Source of the DNA: Aliikangiella sp. G2MR2-5 | GTDB taxonomy: Bacteria; Pseudomonadota; Gammaproteobacteria; Enterobacterales; Kangiellaceae | Length of the DNA: 64,000 bases | Direction of reading: 5' to 3' | Assembly: GCF_015687155.1 (NCBI RefSeq) | Contig: NZ_JADPQF010000001.1 | Span: forward strand, 186,001-250,000 | In this document: positions 18,848-27,471 of the stretch, piece after piece | How positions within the stretch are numbered: the first letter of the stretch is position 1 | Layout: each line of letters opens with the position of its first letter | Made by a program: the position numbers and the translations under genes | Notes under the pieces: generated by a model | The model's database searches: none | What the model was told of the DNA's origin: nothing | The model's input: only the letters and a program-made list of their open reading frames with translations

Positions 18848-21469
18848 CTACGCCGTGGTTAATAAATGACTTGTAGCTGCATTCTTTATTGCCGCCTTTT
18901 CCTTTTCATCTGCCGGTCTTTTTTGTCCTCGTTCATCGACAAATACTACTTCCGGATCCGGGGCGCGGCTATTGATAAAATGGTTGAAACGTTTCAATTT
19001 TTTTGTATCTTGCAAGGTATTCTTCCATTCACATTGGTAGCTATTTACCAGATGTTTCATTTGATCTTCCATTTCTGCGTTTAGCTGAAGTTTATCCTTG
19101 ATTACAACCTCTTTTAGATAGTCAAGGCCGCCTTCAAGACTTTCCAGCCAGACGGAAGTTCGTTGCAGTCGCTCCGCTGTACGAATGTAGAACACCATGA
19201 TGCGATCGATATATTGGATAAGAGTTTTGTCATTAAGGTCAGTTGCAAAAAGGTCTGCGTGGCGTGGTCTCATACCGCCGTTACCACCGACATACAGGTT
19301 CCATCCTTTTTCAGTTGCTATCACACCAAAGTCTTTACTTTGCGCTTCGGCGCACTCACGAGCACAGCCGCTCACCGCCATTTTTATTTTATGAGGAGAG
19401 CGAACTCCGCGGTATCTTTGTTCCAGGTAGATAGCCATCCCGGTGCTATCTTGAACGCCAAACCGACACCAGGTAGAGCCAACGCAGGATTTTACTGTTC
19501 TCAATGCTTTGCCGTAGGCATGACCGGTTTCAAAACCGGCATCGATTAGGCGTTTCCATATCTGTGGTAGTTCATGAAGTTGTGCGCCGAAGAGATCAAT
19601 TCTTTGTCCGCCGGTAATTTTGGTATAAAGTCCAAAATCTTTTGCGACCTGGCCGATAACTATTAGTTTATCCGGCGTAATTTCTCCGCCCGGAATTCTA
19701 GGGACCACCGAATAGGTTCCGTCTTTTTGCATATTGGCAAGAAATGCATCATTTGTGTCTTGTAATCCAAGATGAGGCTTGTCCAGTATTGGTTCATTCC
19801 ACAGTGATGCCAAAATGGACGCTATAACCGGTTTACATAGTTCACAACCATTCCCATGTCCGTAATCGCTTATGAGTTGAGCAAAAGTTTTTATTCGGGT
19901 CGTTTTTACAATATCGAATAACTCTTGTCTTGAATAATCGAAGTGCTCGCAAATATGGTTATTGACTGCAACGCCAATTTTTTCCAGCTCACAGGTAAGA
20001 ATTTGTCCAATCAATTGAGTACAGCCGCCGCACCCGGTGCCCGCGTTTGTTTCCTGTTTTATTACCGATAGCTCGTGTACGCCGCTTTGAATACATCCAT
20101 GGATCTGTTTTTTGGTGACGTCGTTGCATGAACAAATCTGCGCATTATCCGGGAGACTATGAACACCACTCGCGTTGGTTTCACTGGATTCATCAAACTC
20201 TGGAAAAAGCAACCTTTCCGGTGAGGCAGGGAGTTCAATCTGGTTGAGGTATAATTGGAGCCATTGTCCATAGTCCTTGGTGCAACCAACAAGAACTGCG
20301 CCGATAAGGTGTTTGGCATCAGCGGATATTACCAGTTTCTTATAAATGCCATCCGTCTCATCGCTAAAACAATAGCACAGACAATTTTCCGTTTGACCAT
20401 GTGCATCTCCGATACTGGCGACATCGACTCCAAGTAGTTTCAATTTGGTACTCATGTCAGACCCGCAAAATTCGAGGGGCTCTTCTTGCGAGGATTTTGT
20501 TTTACCTATATTTTCTTTGAGAGTATTTATTGCGTGGGTAAAAGCTACTTTTGCCATCTGGTATCCAGGAGCAACCAGACCGAAAGTTGAACCTTGCCAT
20601 GAAGCACACTCGCCAATTGCATATATTGATTTATCGCTGGTTAGGCAATAACTATCAATCATAATCCCACCCCTTTCGCCTGTAGCCAATCCACTGGAAG
20701 CGGCGAGTTTATCCTGTGGTCTTATACCTGCGGAAAAAATGATCATGTCGGTTTCCAAATGACTGCCATCGGTAAAGTTCAAACGGTAACGGCTTTGCTC
20801 ACCACTGATGATTTCTTTGGTATTTTTTTCGAGTAATACGGAAAGGCCAAGTGATTCAATTTTTTGCTTAAGAAGTTTGGAGCCATTCTTGTCCAGTTGC
20901 ACCGGCATTAGTCGAGGAGCGAATTCCACGACCGTGGTTTTCAAATTTAAGTTGTTGAGTGCGTTGGCTGCTTCGAGACCGAGCAGACCTCCACCGATAA
21001 CCACGCCAGTTGATGCCGCGCAGGCGCTTTGTTTTATTGCGTCGAGATCATCCAATGTGCGGTAGACGTGAATCGACTCTCCTTTACTTCCTTTGATTGC
21101 CGGAATAAATGGAAAAGAGCCGGTTGCCAGAATTAATTTATGATAAGTGAATTGTTGGCCACATTGAGTCGAGATTAATTTGTCATCGCGATGTATCGAA
21201 AGCACCTTGCAATTGGTGACAAAATCAATGTTGTTTTTTCGGTATTCTTCTTCGCTTGCCAGCGACAGGTCTTGCGCGCTCTTATTGGAAAAATAGCTAC
21301 TTAGTTGCACTCGATCGTATGCCAGTTTTGATTCTTCACTCAGGACCAGAAAAGAGAGAGCTTTAGATTGCTTACCAACTTCTTCTTTGTGCCGATATTT
21401 AATTGCATAGTCGATAAATTTATTGCCAACCATTCCGTTACCGACAATGATAAAATCATAGTGTTTCAT
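18848..21469 (-). CDS. nirB: Assimilatory nitrite reductase large subunit NirB, NAD(P)H-dependent
   Basis: An 873-residue flavoprotein. Order: FAD/NAD(P)H-binding domain (about 1-320) with IVGNGMVG and VVIGGGLLGLEAA; BFD-like [2Fe-2S] Cys motif CSCNDVTKKQI...GTGCGGC (about 440-490); a second Cys pair GNGCELC near 540; ferredoxin-like half domain; siroheme/[4Fe-4S] site with CVGSTWCRFG and SGCARECAEAQ (about 670-720). It reduces nitrite to ammonium in the cytoplasm with six electrons from NAD(P)H. Needs siroheme, provided by the CysG-like and CobA proteins of this cluster. AGGAG lies at good distance before ATG. Confidence 0.96.
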   Translation of the reverse strand: MKHYDFIIVGNGMVGNKFIDYAIKYRHKEEVGKQSKALSFLVLSEESKLAYDRVQLSSYFSNKSAQDLSLASEEEYRKNNIDFVTNCKVLSIHRDDKLISTQCGQQFTYHKLILATGSFPFIPAIKGSKGESIHVYRTLDDLDAIKQSACAASTGVVIGGGLLGLEAANALNNLNLKTTVVEFAPRLMPVQLDKNGSKLLKQKIESLGLSVLLEKNTKEIISGEQSRYRLNFTDGSHLETDMIIFSAGIRPQDKLAASSGLATGERGGIMIDSYCLTSDKSIYAIGECASWQGSTFGLVAPGYQMAKVAFTHAINTLKENIGKTKSSQEEPLEFCGSDMSTKLKLLGVDVASIGDAHGQTENCLCYCFSDETDGIYKKLVISADAKHLIGAVLVGCTKDYGQWLQLYLNQIELPASPERLLFPEFDESSETNASGVHSLPDNAQICSCNDVTKKQIHGCIQSGVHELSVIKQETNAGTGCGGCTQLIGQILTCELEKIGVAVNNHICEHFDYSRQELFDIVKTTRIKTFAQLISDYGHGNGCELCKPVIASILASLWNEPILDKPHLGLQDTNDAFLANMQKDGTYSVVPRIPGGEITPDKLIVIGQVAKDFGLYTKITGGQRIDLFGAQLHELPQIWKRLIDAGFETGHAYGKALRTVKSCVGSTWCRFGVQDSTGMAIYLEQRYRGVRSPHKIKMAVSGCARECAEAQSKDFGVIATEKGWNLYVGGNGGMRPRHADLFATDLNDKTLIQYIDRIMVFYIRTAERLQRTSVWLESLEGGLDYLKEVVIKDKLQLNAEMEDQMKHLVNSYQCEWKNTLQDTKKLKRFNHFINSRAPDPEVVFVDERGQKRPADEKEKAAIKNAATSHLLTTA

Positions 21470-21488
21470 TTATTGCTCCTTATGCAAG

Positions 21489-22388
21489 TTATAGCCTTGC
21501 CCATGACTTCACAGGACTTGCGTCCAGAGTGTTTGAACTTGAATAGCGTGCTGAACTTTCTATAGGATTTAAGACTCCATCGCCAAAAGTGTCTTGAGTT
21601 CCTGAATCAAACCAGTTCAATATTTCTGCAAAGTCGACACAGGCACCGATAATGATTAATGCAGGAGACTTTAGTTGAAATTTTTCAGGCAACCTGTTCA
21701 AGTTGTCGAGCTGGCTGCGAATGACTCTTTGGTTTTTTCGGCAACCATTTTCGATGACCGCTACTGGTGTATCCGCTGACATGCCGTTCGCCAGCAGGTG
21801 ATTTTCAATTTTTAAACACTGGCTAAGTCCCATGTAAAAAACCAGAGTATGACCAAGCTGAGCGAGGGCTTGCCAGTTTATTAAGTCTTTTTCCGCGCTA
21901 AATCCGGTAACAAAACTGCAACCCTGAGATACGCCTCTGTGGGTTAAAGGAATGCCTGCATAGCTTGAGCAGCCCGATGCTGCGGTTACTCCTGGAATGA
22001 CTTCTGCAATAATCTGGTTTTCTTTTAACGCCAGTAGTTCTTCGCTGCCGCGTCCAAAAATAAATGGGTCTCCTCCTTTTAAACGACAAACATTGAGGCC
22101 TTTACAAGCAAGTTTTATTAAGAGTTGATTTAGGTTCTTTTGAGAGATAGTGTGGTTGTCTTTGTGTTTTCCAACAAAAATTTTTCTCACTCTCTTGGGA
22201 AGTGCATGGATTATTTCTTCTGCTACTAGCTGATCATAAAGAATGACGTCAGCGCTATTAAGCGCTTTAACTGCTTTTAGAGTAAGTAGTTCTGGATCGC
22301 CGGGACCAGCACCAATTAGAGACACTTTGCCCTTGTTACTCTTTTGAAAATGTTTTTCGTGCTTATTAGAGATACTACTTTTTTCCAT
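21489..22388 (-). CDS. cobA: Uroporphyrinogen-III C-methyltransferase (SUMT)
   Basis: A 299-residue SAM-dependent methyltransferase that makes precorrin-2 for siroheme. The family motifs are intact: GAGPGDPELLTLKAVKAL near residue 27, VILYDQLV, RLKGGDPFIFGRGSEE near 105, VIPGVTAASGCSSYAGIPLTHR near 130 and FYMGLSQ near 185. About 20 residues at the N-terminus and 40 at the C-terminus extend the usual core. It is the first gene of a probable cobA-nirB-nirD-narK-kinase operon behind a sigma-54 promoter. Confidence 0.93.
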   Translation of the reverse strand: MEKSSISNKHEKHFQKSNKGKVSLIGAGPGDPELLTLKAVKALNSADVILYDQLVAEEIIHALPKRVRKIFVGKHKDNHTISQKNLNQLLIKLACKGLNVCRLKGGDPFIFGRGSEELLALKENQIIAEVIPGVTAASGCSSYAGIPLTHRGVSQGCSFVTGFSAEKDLINWQALAQLGHTLVFYMGLSQCLKIENHLLANGMSADTPVAVIENGCRKNQRVIRSQLDNLNRLPEKFQLKSPALIIIGACVDFAEILNWFDSGTQDTFGDGVLNPIESSARYSSSNTLDASPVKSWARL

Positions 22389-22427
22389 CGATTCGGTTCA
22401 TCTGATAAGAAAAGATAAGTTCACACA

Positions 22428-22445
22428 GAGCAATTAAAATGCCAG
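22428..22445 (-). promoter_or_regulatory. Sigma-54 promoter of the cobA-nirBD operon
   Basis: The minus strand reads CTGGCATTTTAATTGCTC: GG and GC are exactly 10 bases apart. Predicted start near 22418, 30 bases before the cobA ATG. NtrC-like sites lie about 146 and 188 bases upstream. Confidence 0.75.
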
Positions 22446-22555
22446 CTAGAAAAATGATTGCATTCATTTTTGTTATAAGCCCGATTTTTCTGGGCTTTCG
22501 ATTATTAAGAATGAAAAAACACAAACTAGCCGATAACTAAATTGATGAAGTTGGT

Positions 22556-22572
22556 TGCACTTGGTCTGTGCG
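22556..22572. promoter_or_regulatory. NtrC-like binding site 1
   Basis: TGCAC-N7-GTGCG, 9 of 10 symmetric positions of the enterobacterial NtrC consensus TGCAC-N7-GTGCA. It lies in the divergent cobA/nasA intergenic region. Confidence 0.6.
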
Positions 22573-22584
22573 CAAATAGCGTCA

Positions 22585-22602
22585 AAGGTCATATCATTGC
22601 AC
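22585..22602 (+). promoter_or_regulatory. Possible weaker sigma-54 promoter of nasA
   Basis: AAGGTCATATCATTGCAC has GG at 22587-22588 and GC at 22599-22600 with correct 10-base spacing, and a perfect TTGCA -12 box. The -24 side matches poorly (AAGGTC against TTGGCA), and it overlaps NtrC-like site 2. Confidence 0.35.
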
Positions 22603-22614
22603 GCTGTTGGTGCG
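22598..22614. promoter_or_regulatory. NtrC-like binding site 2
   Basis: TGCAC-N7-GTGCG again, with identical arms but a different spacer from site 1. The two centres are 42 bases apart, four helical turns, as expected for cooperative NtrC dimers. Confidence 0.6.
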
Positions 22615-22650
22615 ATTTTTCAATCAATAGAATCTGATTAAGGAGATCGC

Positions 22651-22683
22651 TTGAAAACATTTTCAATGTTAATGAGGGTTTAA
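22651..22683 (+). CDS. Possible 10-codon leader ORF upstream of nasA
   Basis: AGGAG at 22641-22645 is followed after five bases by TTG, then nine codons and TAA at 22681. It is in the same frame as nasA. The first 16 bases (22651-22666) form a near-perfect palindrome. It could be a leader peptide, or the former N-terminus of nasA cut off by a stop codon. Confidence 0.25.
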   Translation: MKTFSMLMRV

Positions 22684-22698
22684 GCGAATGTATCAGCG

Positions 22699-25626
22699 GT
22701 GATTATTCGTTGGATCGTTTGTTGCAATTCGAATGGTTTTATCATTAAAGGTGAAATTGAATTGCAAGGATACAGATGCGATTATCCAGTCAGGACCACT
22801 TGCCCCTATTGTGGCGTTGGCTGCGGAATAGAAATTAGTGGCGGTCCCGATGGCAAGCTATCGCTCAGCGGCGACAAGTCTCATCCGGCAAACTTTGGAA
22901 AGCTTTGCACCAAAGGGAGAAACTTGCTTTCAACCCTGGATGGAAATGCGAGAATTCATCAACCCTACACGCCAACAGGAAATCTTCAATGGTCGAAGGC
23001 CATCGCCTATGTAGCGAGTCAGCTTAATCAAACTATCGATAAGCATGGGCCTGACTCGATTGCCTTCTATGTTTCAGGGCAGTTACTCACCGAAGATTAT
23101 TATATTGCCAATAAGTTGATGAAAGGCTTTATCGGTAGTGCCAACATTGATACTAACTCAAGACTTTGTATGTCATCACCGGCATTAGCTCAAAAGAAGG
23201 CTTACGGCAGTGATACCGTCGTTCCAGATTATCAGGATATTGAGCAGGCAGAGCTTGTACTATTGGTTGGTTCAAATTTGGCCTGGTGTCATCCGGTGCT
23301 TTATCAAAGGCTAAAAGAATCCAAAATAGCAAACCCGAAAAAGAAAATAATTCTGATTGATCCGAGAATCACCCCGTGTATCGAAATTACCGATCTGCAT
23401 CTTGCGATAAACCCCGGGACCGATCTGTTACTATTTAACAGCTTGCTAGGGTTTCTTCACCAACACGGGCTTGCCTGCAATGATTATTTTTCACCAGATA
23501 TTCAAAAAGGCGCAATTGAGTATGCAGTAACTGATTTTAGAAACATTCGGCGGTTGATTGACGAAACGGGGATTTCTCTGGAGCAATTACATTATTTTTG
23601 GAAACTTTTCGCGAACACAGAAAAGGTAGTCACTATTTTTTCACAAGGCGTCAATCAATCCTCAGTAGCTGTAGACACCGCGAGCGCTATCATTAACTGT
23701 CACCTTTATACCAACCGTATTGCAAGAATCGGTATGGGACCATTTCCTGTGACGGGACAACCTAACGCCATGGGGGGCAGGGAAGTCGGTGCTATGGCAA
23801 CGAGTTTGGCCGGTCATCTTGATTATAATGAGGAGAATTTAAATTGGCTTTCATCATTTTGGCAGTCACACCAGCTACCTCGTTCACCCGGTCTAAAAGC
23901 GGTTGAGATTTTTGAAGGAATTTTGAAAGGGAAAGTGAAAGCGCTGTGGATTATGGCGACAAATCCTCTGGTTTCTCTGCCAGATACTCAACTGGTGAAA
24001 AAAGCACTTAATGCTTGTGAGTTTGTTGTCGTTAATGAGGTTTTTCAATCCAGTGAGACACTGGCCTATGCGGATCTTGTCTTGCCGGCACAAGGCTGGG
24101 GAGAAAAAAGTGGTACAGTGACCAACTCAGAAAGGAGGCTTTCTCGACAACGGGCGTTTATGGAACCTGTGGGTGAAGCCAAACCCGATTGGTGGATCAT
24201 TTGTGAGGTAGCCAAAGCAATGGGGTTTAGTAAGGCTTTTAACTATTCAAACGTTGCCCAGATTTTTAACGAGCACATAACCTTGTTGAATGAGTCTTAT
24301 CCCTTGACGGGGAGCATTGCATTGAAGCCTCTGCAGGACTTGACTAGTGAACACTATGATCGGATGGTGCCTGTTCAATGGCCGCAAACTGACAACCAAT
24401 CGATTGTTTTGGGTGGGCAAAGTGCACTTTTTGATTGCCGCTTTCATACCCGGTCAAAAAGACCTGAGATGATCGCAGTAAATTATTGGCGCTCTGTTGA
24501 AGATCTAAATAGCAACAAAGTTTCTTTGCTGTCTCAATCCCATCTGACTTCTTCTAAGACAAAACCTGGTTTTATTTTAAATTCTGGCCGTATCCGGGAT
24601 CAGTGGCACACGATGACTCGTACCGAGCTTGCTACCGAATTAAACCACCATGTCGTAGAAGCATGCGTTTCAATGCATCCGATCGATGCCGCTGAAAACA
24701 AAATTAACGATGCTAGTTTTGTCGAACTATCCAGTTTTCAGAAAAGTATGATAATCCGGGCGAATTATTCTTATGAAGTTGCTAGAGGCCAACTTTTTAT
24801 TCCTATGCATTTTGCAAACAATCACCTGTCCAGCGGCGGTGTTAATCAGCTAGTCGATCGACAATGTGATCCTCAGTCGGGACAGCCCGCATTCAAGCAG
24901 TCTCGAGTTTCTATAAAGCCAGTGAATATGCAAAGTGAAGCAACTTTGGTTAGTCCGTTTTTCTTTGAAGAGTTGCCTTTTCATTATTGGTACAGGATAA
25001 AAATCAGAGGTGGTTATCGCTACTCTCTGGCATTAGAAGAAACTATCGATGAGGCATATAAAAAACTTTACTGTTGGTTGATGGGACGAACTTATCTTCA
25101 CTCATTCGAAGAGAATCGAACCAGACAATTACTGCGAGGCGAAGGGAAGCGTTTGCAGAATGCTAGTGAAAACAGATCGATCATCAGGCAAGGAAAATAC
25201 AGTGAAAAGGTTAGAAGATTAGCGATCCTTGAAGAGGGCTCGTTATTGGCGGCTTTTCAGATTGGGCAGGTTGGCAATAAAGTATCAACTCCATGGATGG
25301 ACTCCCTGCTGGAAGGTCCGCTGACCCTGTCGCAAAAAGCAGCGTTGGTAGCCGGAAGTTCTGAACTTAAAGAAATTAATCGAGATTACCTGTGTCTTTG
25401 CGCAAAAGTCTCACGCAGTTATATTGAGCATGAAATTAAATCGTTGGATTCAATAACTTGTGCAAAAGAAGAGAAAAACAAGGAACAGCTATTGGAAGAA
25501 GTTATACGAACGACCGGTGCCGGAAAAGGCTGCGGTAGCTGTATCGCCGAGATTTCAATGGCACTTTCTTTGAATAATGAGCAATCGCGGACAGCACTCA
25601 ACTTAAGAGAGAGTTCGAGCGGATAA
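22699..25626 (+). CDS. nasA: Assimilatory nitrate reductase catalytic subunit
   Basis: A molybdopterin oxidoreductase of about 950-975 residues. The N-terminal [4Fe-4S] motif CPYCGVGCGIEI...GKLCTKGRNL begins near residue 35. The Mo-bisMGD domains follow (NIDTNSRLCMSSPALA, LVGSNLAWCHPVLYQR, NPKKKIILIDPR, GMGPFPVTGQPNAMGGREVG, MATNPLVSLPD), then a molydopterin-binding domain with SGRIRDQWHTMTRT. The C-terminus (about 895-955) carries a BFD-like [2Fe-2S] motif (LCLCAKVS ... GAGKGCGSC), as in Klebsiella NasA. It reduces nitrate to nitrite in the cytoplasm. Start is uncertain: GTG 22699 lacks a good RBS, while TTG 22762, eight bases after AAAGGTG, removes 21 residues and keeps all motifs. Confidence 0.93.
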   Translation: MIIRWIVCCNSNGFIIKGEIELQGYRCDYPVRTTCPYCGVGCGIEISGGPDGKLSLSGDKSHPANFGKLCTKGRNLLSTLDGNARIHQPYTPTGNLQWSKAIAYVASQLNQTIDKHGPDSIAFYVSGQLLTEDYYIANKLMKGFIGSANIDTNSRLCMSSPALAQKKAYGSDTVVPDYQDIEQAELVLLVGSNLAWCHPVLYQRLKESKIANPKKKIILIDPRITPCIEITDLHLAINPGTDLLLFNSLLGFLHQHGLACNDYFSPDIQKGAIEYAVTDFRNIRRLIDETGISLEQLHYFWKLFANTEKVVTIFSQGVNQSSVAVDTASAIINCHLYTNRIARIGMGPFPVTGQPNAMGGREVGAMATSLAGHLDYNEENLNWLSSFWQSHQLPRSPGLKAVEIFEGILKGKVKALWIMATNPLVSLPDTQLVKKALNACEFVVVNEVFQSSETLAYADLVLPAQGWGEKSGTVTNSERRLSRQRAFMEPVGEAKPDWWIICEVAKAMGFSKAFNYSNVAQIFNEHITLLNESYPLTGSIALKPLQDLTSEHYDRMVPVQWPQTDNQSIVLGGQSALFDCRFHTRSKRPEMIAVNYWRSVEDLNSNKVSLLSQSHLTSSKTKPGFILNSGRIRDQWHTMTRTELATELNHHVVEACVSMHPIDAAENKINDASFVELSSFQKSMIIRANYSYEVARGQLFIPMHFANNHLSSGGVNQLVDRQCDPQSGQPAFKQSRVSIKPVNMQSEATLVSPFFFEELPFHYWYRIKIRGGYRYSLALEETIDEAYKKLYCWLMGRTYLHSFEENRTRQLLRGEGKRLQNASENRSIIRQGKYSEKVRRLAILEEGSLLAAFQIGQVGNKVSTPWMDSLLEGPLTLSQKAALVAGSSELKEINRDYLCLCAKVSRSYIEHEIKSLDSITCAKEEKNKEQLLEEVIRTTGAGKGCGSCIAEISMALSLNNEQSRTALNLRESSSG

Positions 25627-25658
25627 TTAACCGGTAAATGCATCAAAAAGGAGGCTAA

Positions 25659-25703
25659 ATGCTTGTAAGCGCTATAATCGTCAATAAATGTAGGGCTCAA
25701 TGA
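25659..25703 (+). CDS. Possible 14-codon small ORF with a strong RBS
   Basis: AAGGAGG (25648-25654) precedes an ATG by four bases; the frame gives MLVSAIIVNKCRAQ and stops at 25701-25703, just downstream of nasA. Only the strong Shine-Dalgarno supports it. Could be a chance match. Confidence 0.15.
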   Translation: MLVSAIIVNKCRAQ

Positions 25704-25797
25704 GTCTAATTGTTGGTTTCAATAGTAAGCCTTGCTAAAATGACGAAAATCAAAAATAAGCGTCTGCTGAAAGGCGTTTTAAGGACCATTTCCTGTT

Positions 25798-26415
25798 ATG
25801 ACAATGATGAGCCGCCGATTCCGCGGTTTTTACCCAGTGGTAGTCGATGTTGAAACCGGTGGTTTTAATGCGAATACCGATGCTTTGCTAGAGATCGCTG
25901 CTGTTTCGCTCAAGTTCGACGAGCAAGGATATCTCCATCTCGCCAATCGATGGCATTACCATGTTGAGCCATTTGAGGGAGCCAACATTGAACAGGCGTC
26001 GATTGAATTCACCGGAATAGATCCTTTTCACCCCTTACGAGGAGCTGTTTCTGAAAAGCATGCTCTCAATGAGATATTTAAGGGATTGAAAGCTGAACAA
26101 AAAGAAGCCGAGTGCCAGCGTTGTGTTCTTGTGGGACACAACCCCGGATTCGATATGGGATTTGTCTCGGCTGCTTCAGAACGAATAAAAGCAAAGAGAA
26201 ACCCATTTCATCCGTTTACTACTTTCGATACAGCCAGCCTGGCGGGACTAGCATTAGGTCAAACTGTATTGGCGAAAGCCTGTCAAACTGCTGGAATCAG
26301 TTTTGACAATAACCAGGCGCATTCGGCTCTCTACGATACTGAGAAGACTGCCGAGCTTTTTTGCTTTATTGTCAATCGCTGGAAAAAGCTTGGTGGATGG
26401 CCGCTAGGTGACTGA
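25798..26415 (+). CDS. rnt: Ribonuclease T
   Basis: A 205-residue DEDDh 3'-5' exonuclease that trims tRNA and other stable RNA 3' ends. Catalytic motifs are all present: [10 protein letters not shown] (ExoI, Asp and Glu near 17-19), [10 protein letters not shown] (ExoII) and [11 protein letters not shown] (ExoIIIepsilon, His and Asp). The stretch [14 protein letters not shown] is typical of RNase T rather than the DNA polymerase III epsilon chain. E. coli RNase T has 215 residues. Alternative ATGs are two and three codons inside. Monocistronic, convergent with flgN. Confidence 0.95.
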   Translation: MTMMSRRFRGFYPVVVDVETGGFNANTDALLEIAAVSLKFDEQGYLHLANRWHYHVEPFEGANIEQASIEFTGIDPFHPLRGAVSEKHALNEIFKGLKAEQKEAECQRCVLVGHNPGFDMGFVSAASERIKAKRNPFHPFTTFDTASLAGLALGQTVLAKACQTAGISFDNNQAHSALYDTEKTAELFCFIVNRWKKLGGWPLGD

Positions 26416-26434
26416 ATTAACACAAGATCATAGA

Positions 26435-26453
26435 AACGCTACATTGTAGCGTT
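26435..26453. terminator. Hairpin between rnt and flgN
   Basis: Perfect 8-bp stem AACGCTAC / GTAGCGTT with a 3-base loop, between two convergent genes. No T run on either side, so only a probable terminator. Confidence 0.45.
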
Positions 26454-26527
26454 AAGTAAATTTATATCGTTAACTAAAACTGCTTATTTAACCAAATTTG
26501 TGTCGCCTGATGCTGAATAATGACCAA

Positions 26528-27007
26528 TCAGGCTGACACAGACGCTCTTGAAGTTGAGACCATTGAACGACTACCTGAAGAATCGTAAATGTTGTTATCG
26601 GGGTCGAATCCTCTAATCAAGTTAAAAGTTCTTTTGCTCGCTTCTTGAACCAGTTGCAGCAGTCTACCGTTAACTTCATTTTGGAAGCTACACTTGGATA
26701 CCAACTCCATTAGCTGAATCCAGCCTTGCTGAGTTTCCTCACTTTTATAACAGTGGTTTTTAAAATCGACCAAGGTATAGCGCTGAAATTTCGCGTCTCC
26801 GTGACTAGATTGCTGAACTAGCTGCGGCGCTACTTCATGTCGATTAATGATATTGACCCAATGCTGTTTCTCAACAGATGCGTCAGCAAGGGCTTCAAAG
26901 TCTCGCTTTTCTAGCGCCATTTGCTCGTTTGATAAAACTTCAAACAGGTTTTGATAGTCCTGTTTCCATTGATTTATTACGGTTAAACAAAGTGTATTGT
27001 TATCCAT
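26528..27007 (-). CDS. flgN: Flagellar export chaperone FlgN
   Basis: A 159-residue helical protein of the FlgN family, which binds the hook-filament junction proteins FlgK and FlgL and delivers them to the export gate. The sequence is not rich in strict motifs; the call rests on length, the N-terminal coiled-coil character (LSNEQMALEKRDFEALADASVEKQHWVNIIN) and its place after flgM and flgA. I chose the ATG at 27007 (MDNNTLCL) because AGGTGA lies 5 bases before it; a GTG three codons earlier is less likely. Confidence 0.85.
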   Translation of the reverse strand: MDNNTLCLTVINQWKQDYQNLFEVLSNEQMALEKRDFEALADASVEKQHWVNIINRHEVAPQLVQQSSHGDAKFQRYTLVDFKNHCYKSEETQQGWIQLMELVSKCSFQNEVNGRLLQLVQEASKRTFNLIRGFDPDNNIYDSSGSRSMVSTSRASVSA

Positions 27008-27110
27008 CTTTCTCACCTTTCTTGGCTAATTTAACTCTGGCACGTTTAACGTGCATGCTGAGTAAAACTGAATAGGAGCGAACCGAAGTTGAATTGAATA
27101 GAACTTTCGA

Positions 27111-27422
27111 TTAATAGTCGTAGTAGCTACTTTCAAAATCGAGCATCTTATTAGCAACTCTTTCGTATTCAATTTCGTAATCACCCTTATCTACTTTCTC
27201 TTTTACTGGAGAAACTCTATCAGGATCAACAACGGGAGAAGATTTCATTTGTTGGATAATTGAGGCAAGATGAGACGTTTGGCCGGTTAAGCTAACGGAA
27301 TCATCACTTTCATCTGAGCTCGACGAACTATTATCGGCAATATCCCTGGATTTGGTCCGGTTGGTTTTTCCCAGTCCAGATTTAACATGACCAGGTACTA
27401 GGTTCCTTATATCCATTACCAT
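27111..27422 (-). CDS. flgM: Anti-sigma-28 factor FlgM
   Basis: A 103-residue protein. The conserved C-terminal sigma-28-binding region is visible (VSPVKEKVDKGDYEIEYERVANKMLDFE, about 68-96); the N-terminus is short, polar and Ser/Asp-rich, consistent with an unstructured secreted protein. FlgM holds FliA inactive until the hook is complete and it is exported. The FliA targets in this window are both flagellins, fliD and motY. A second ATG two codons inside is also possible. Lies between flgA and flgN in one minus-strand operon. Confidence 0.9.
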   Translation of the reverse strand: MVMDIRNLVPGHVKSGLGKTNRTKSRDIADNSSSSSDESDDSVSLTGQTSHLASIIQQMKSSPVVDPDRVSPVKEKVDKGDYEIEYERVANKMLDFESSYYDY

Positions 27423-27471
27423 ATTAAATTGTCACCATAAATTGCCCATAATTATTGTCAAGATAGTCAAA

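Noticed and set aside
22528-22536. Perfect sigma-28 -10 box GCCGATAA on the plus strand before nasA
   Set aside because: No TAAA-like -35 box at 15 bases; the position shows AATG. A chance match in a nitrogen-regulated region.
22555-22620. Two stem-loops before nasA read as an ANTAR (NasR/NasT) antitermination leader
   Set aside because: The arms fit the NtrC consensus better, the loops are seven bases without the ANTAR hexaloop pattern, and the T run after the second stem is short.
26339-26345. CTGAGAA inside rnt, and likewise at 2288 and 40927 (as TTCTCAG) and at 14901
   Set aside because: These lie in coding sequence and lack flanking inverted repeats, so they are not members of the hairpin family.
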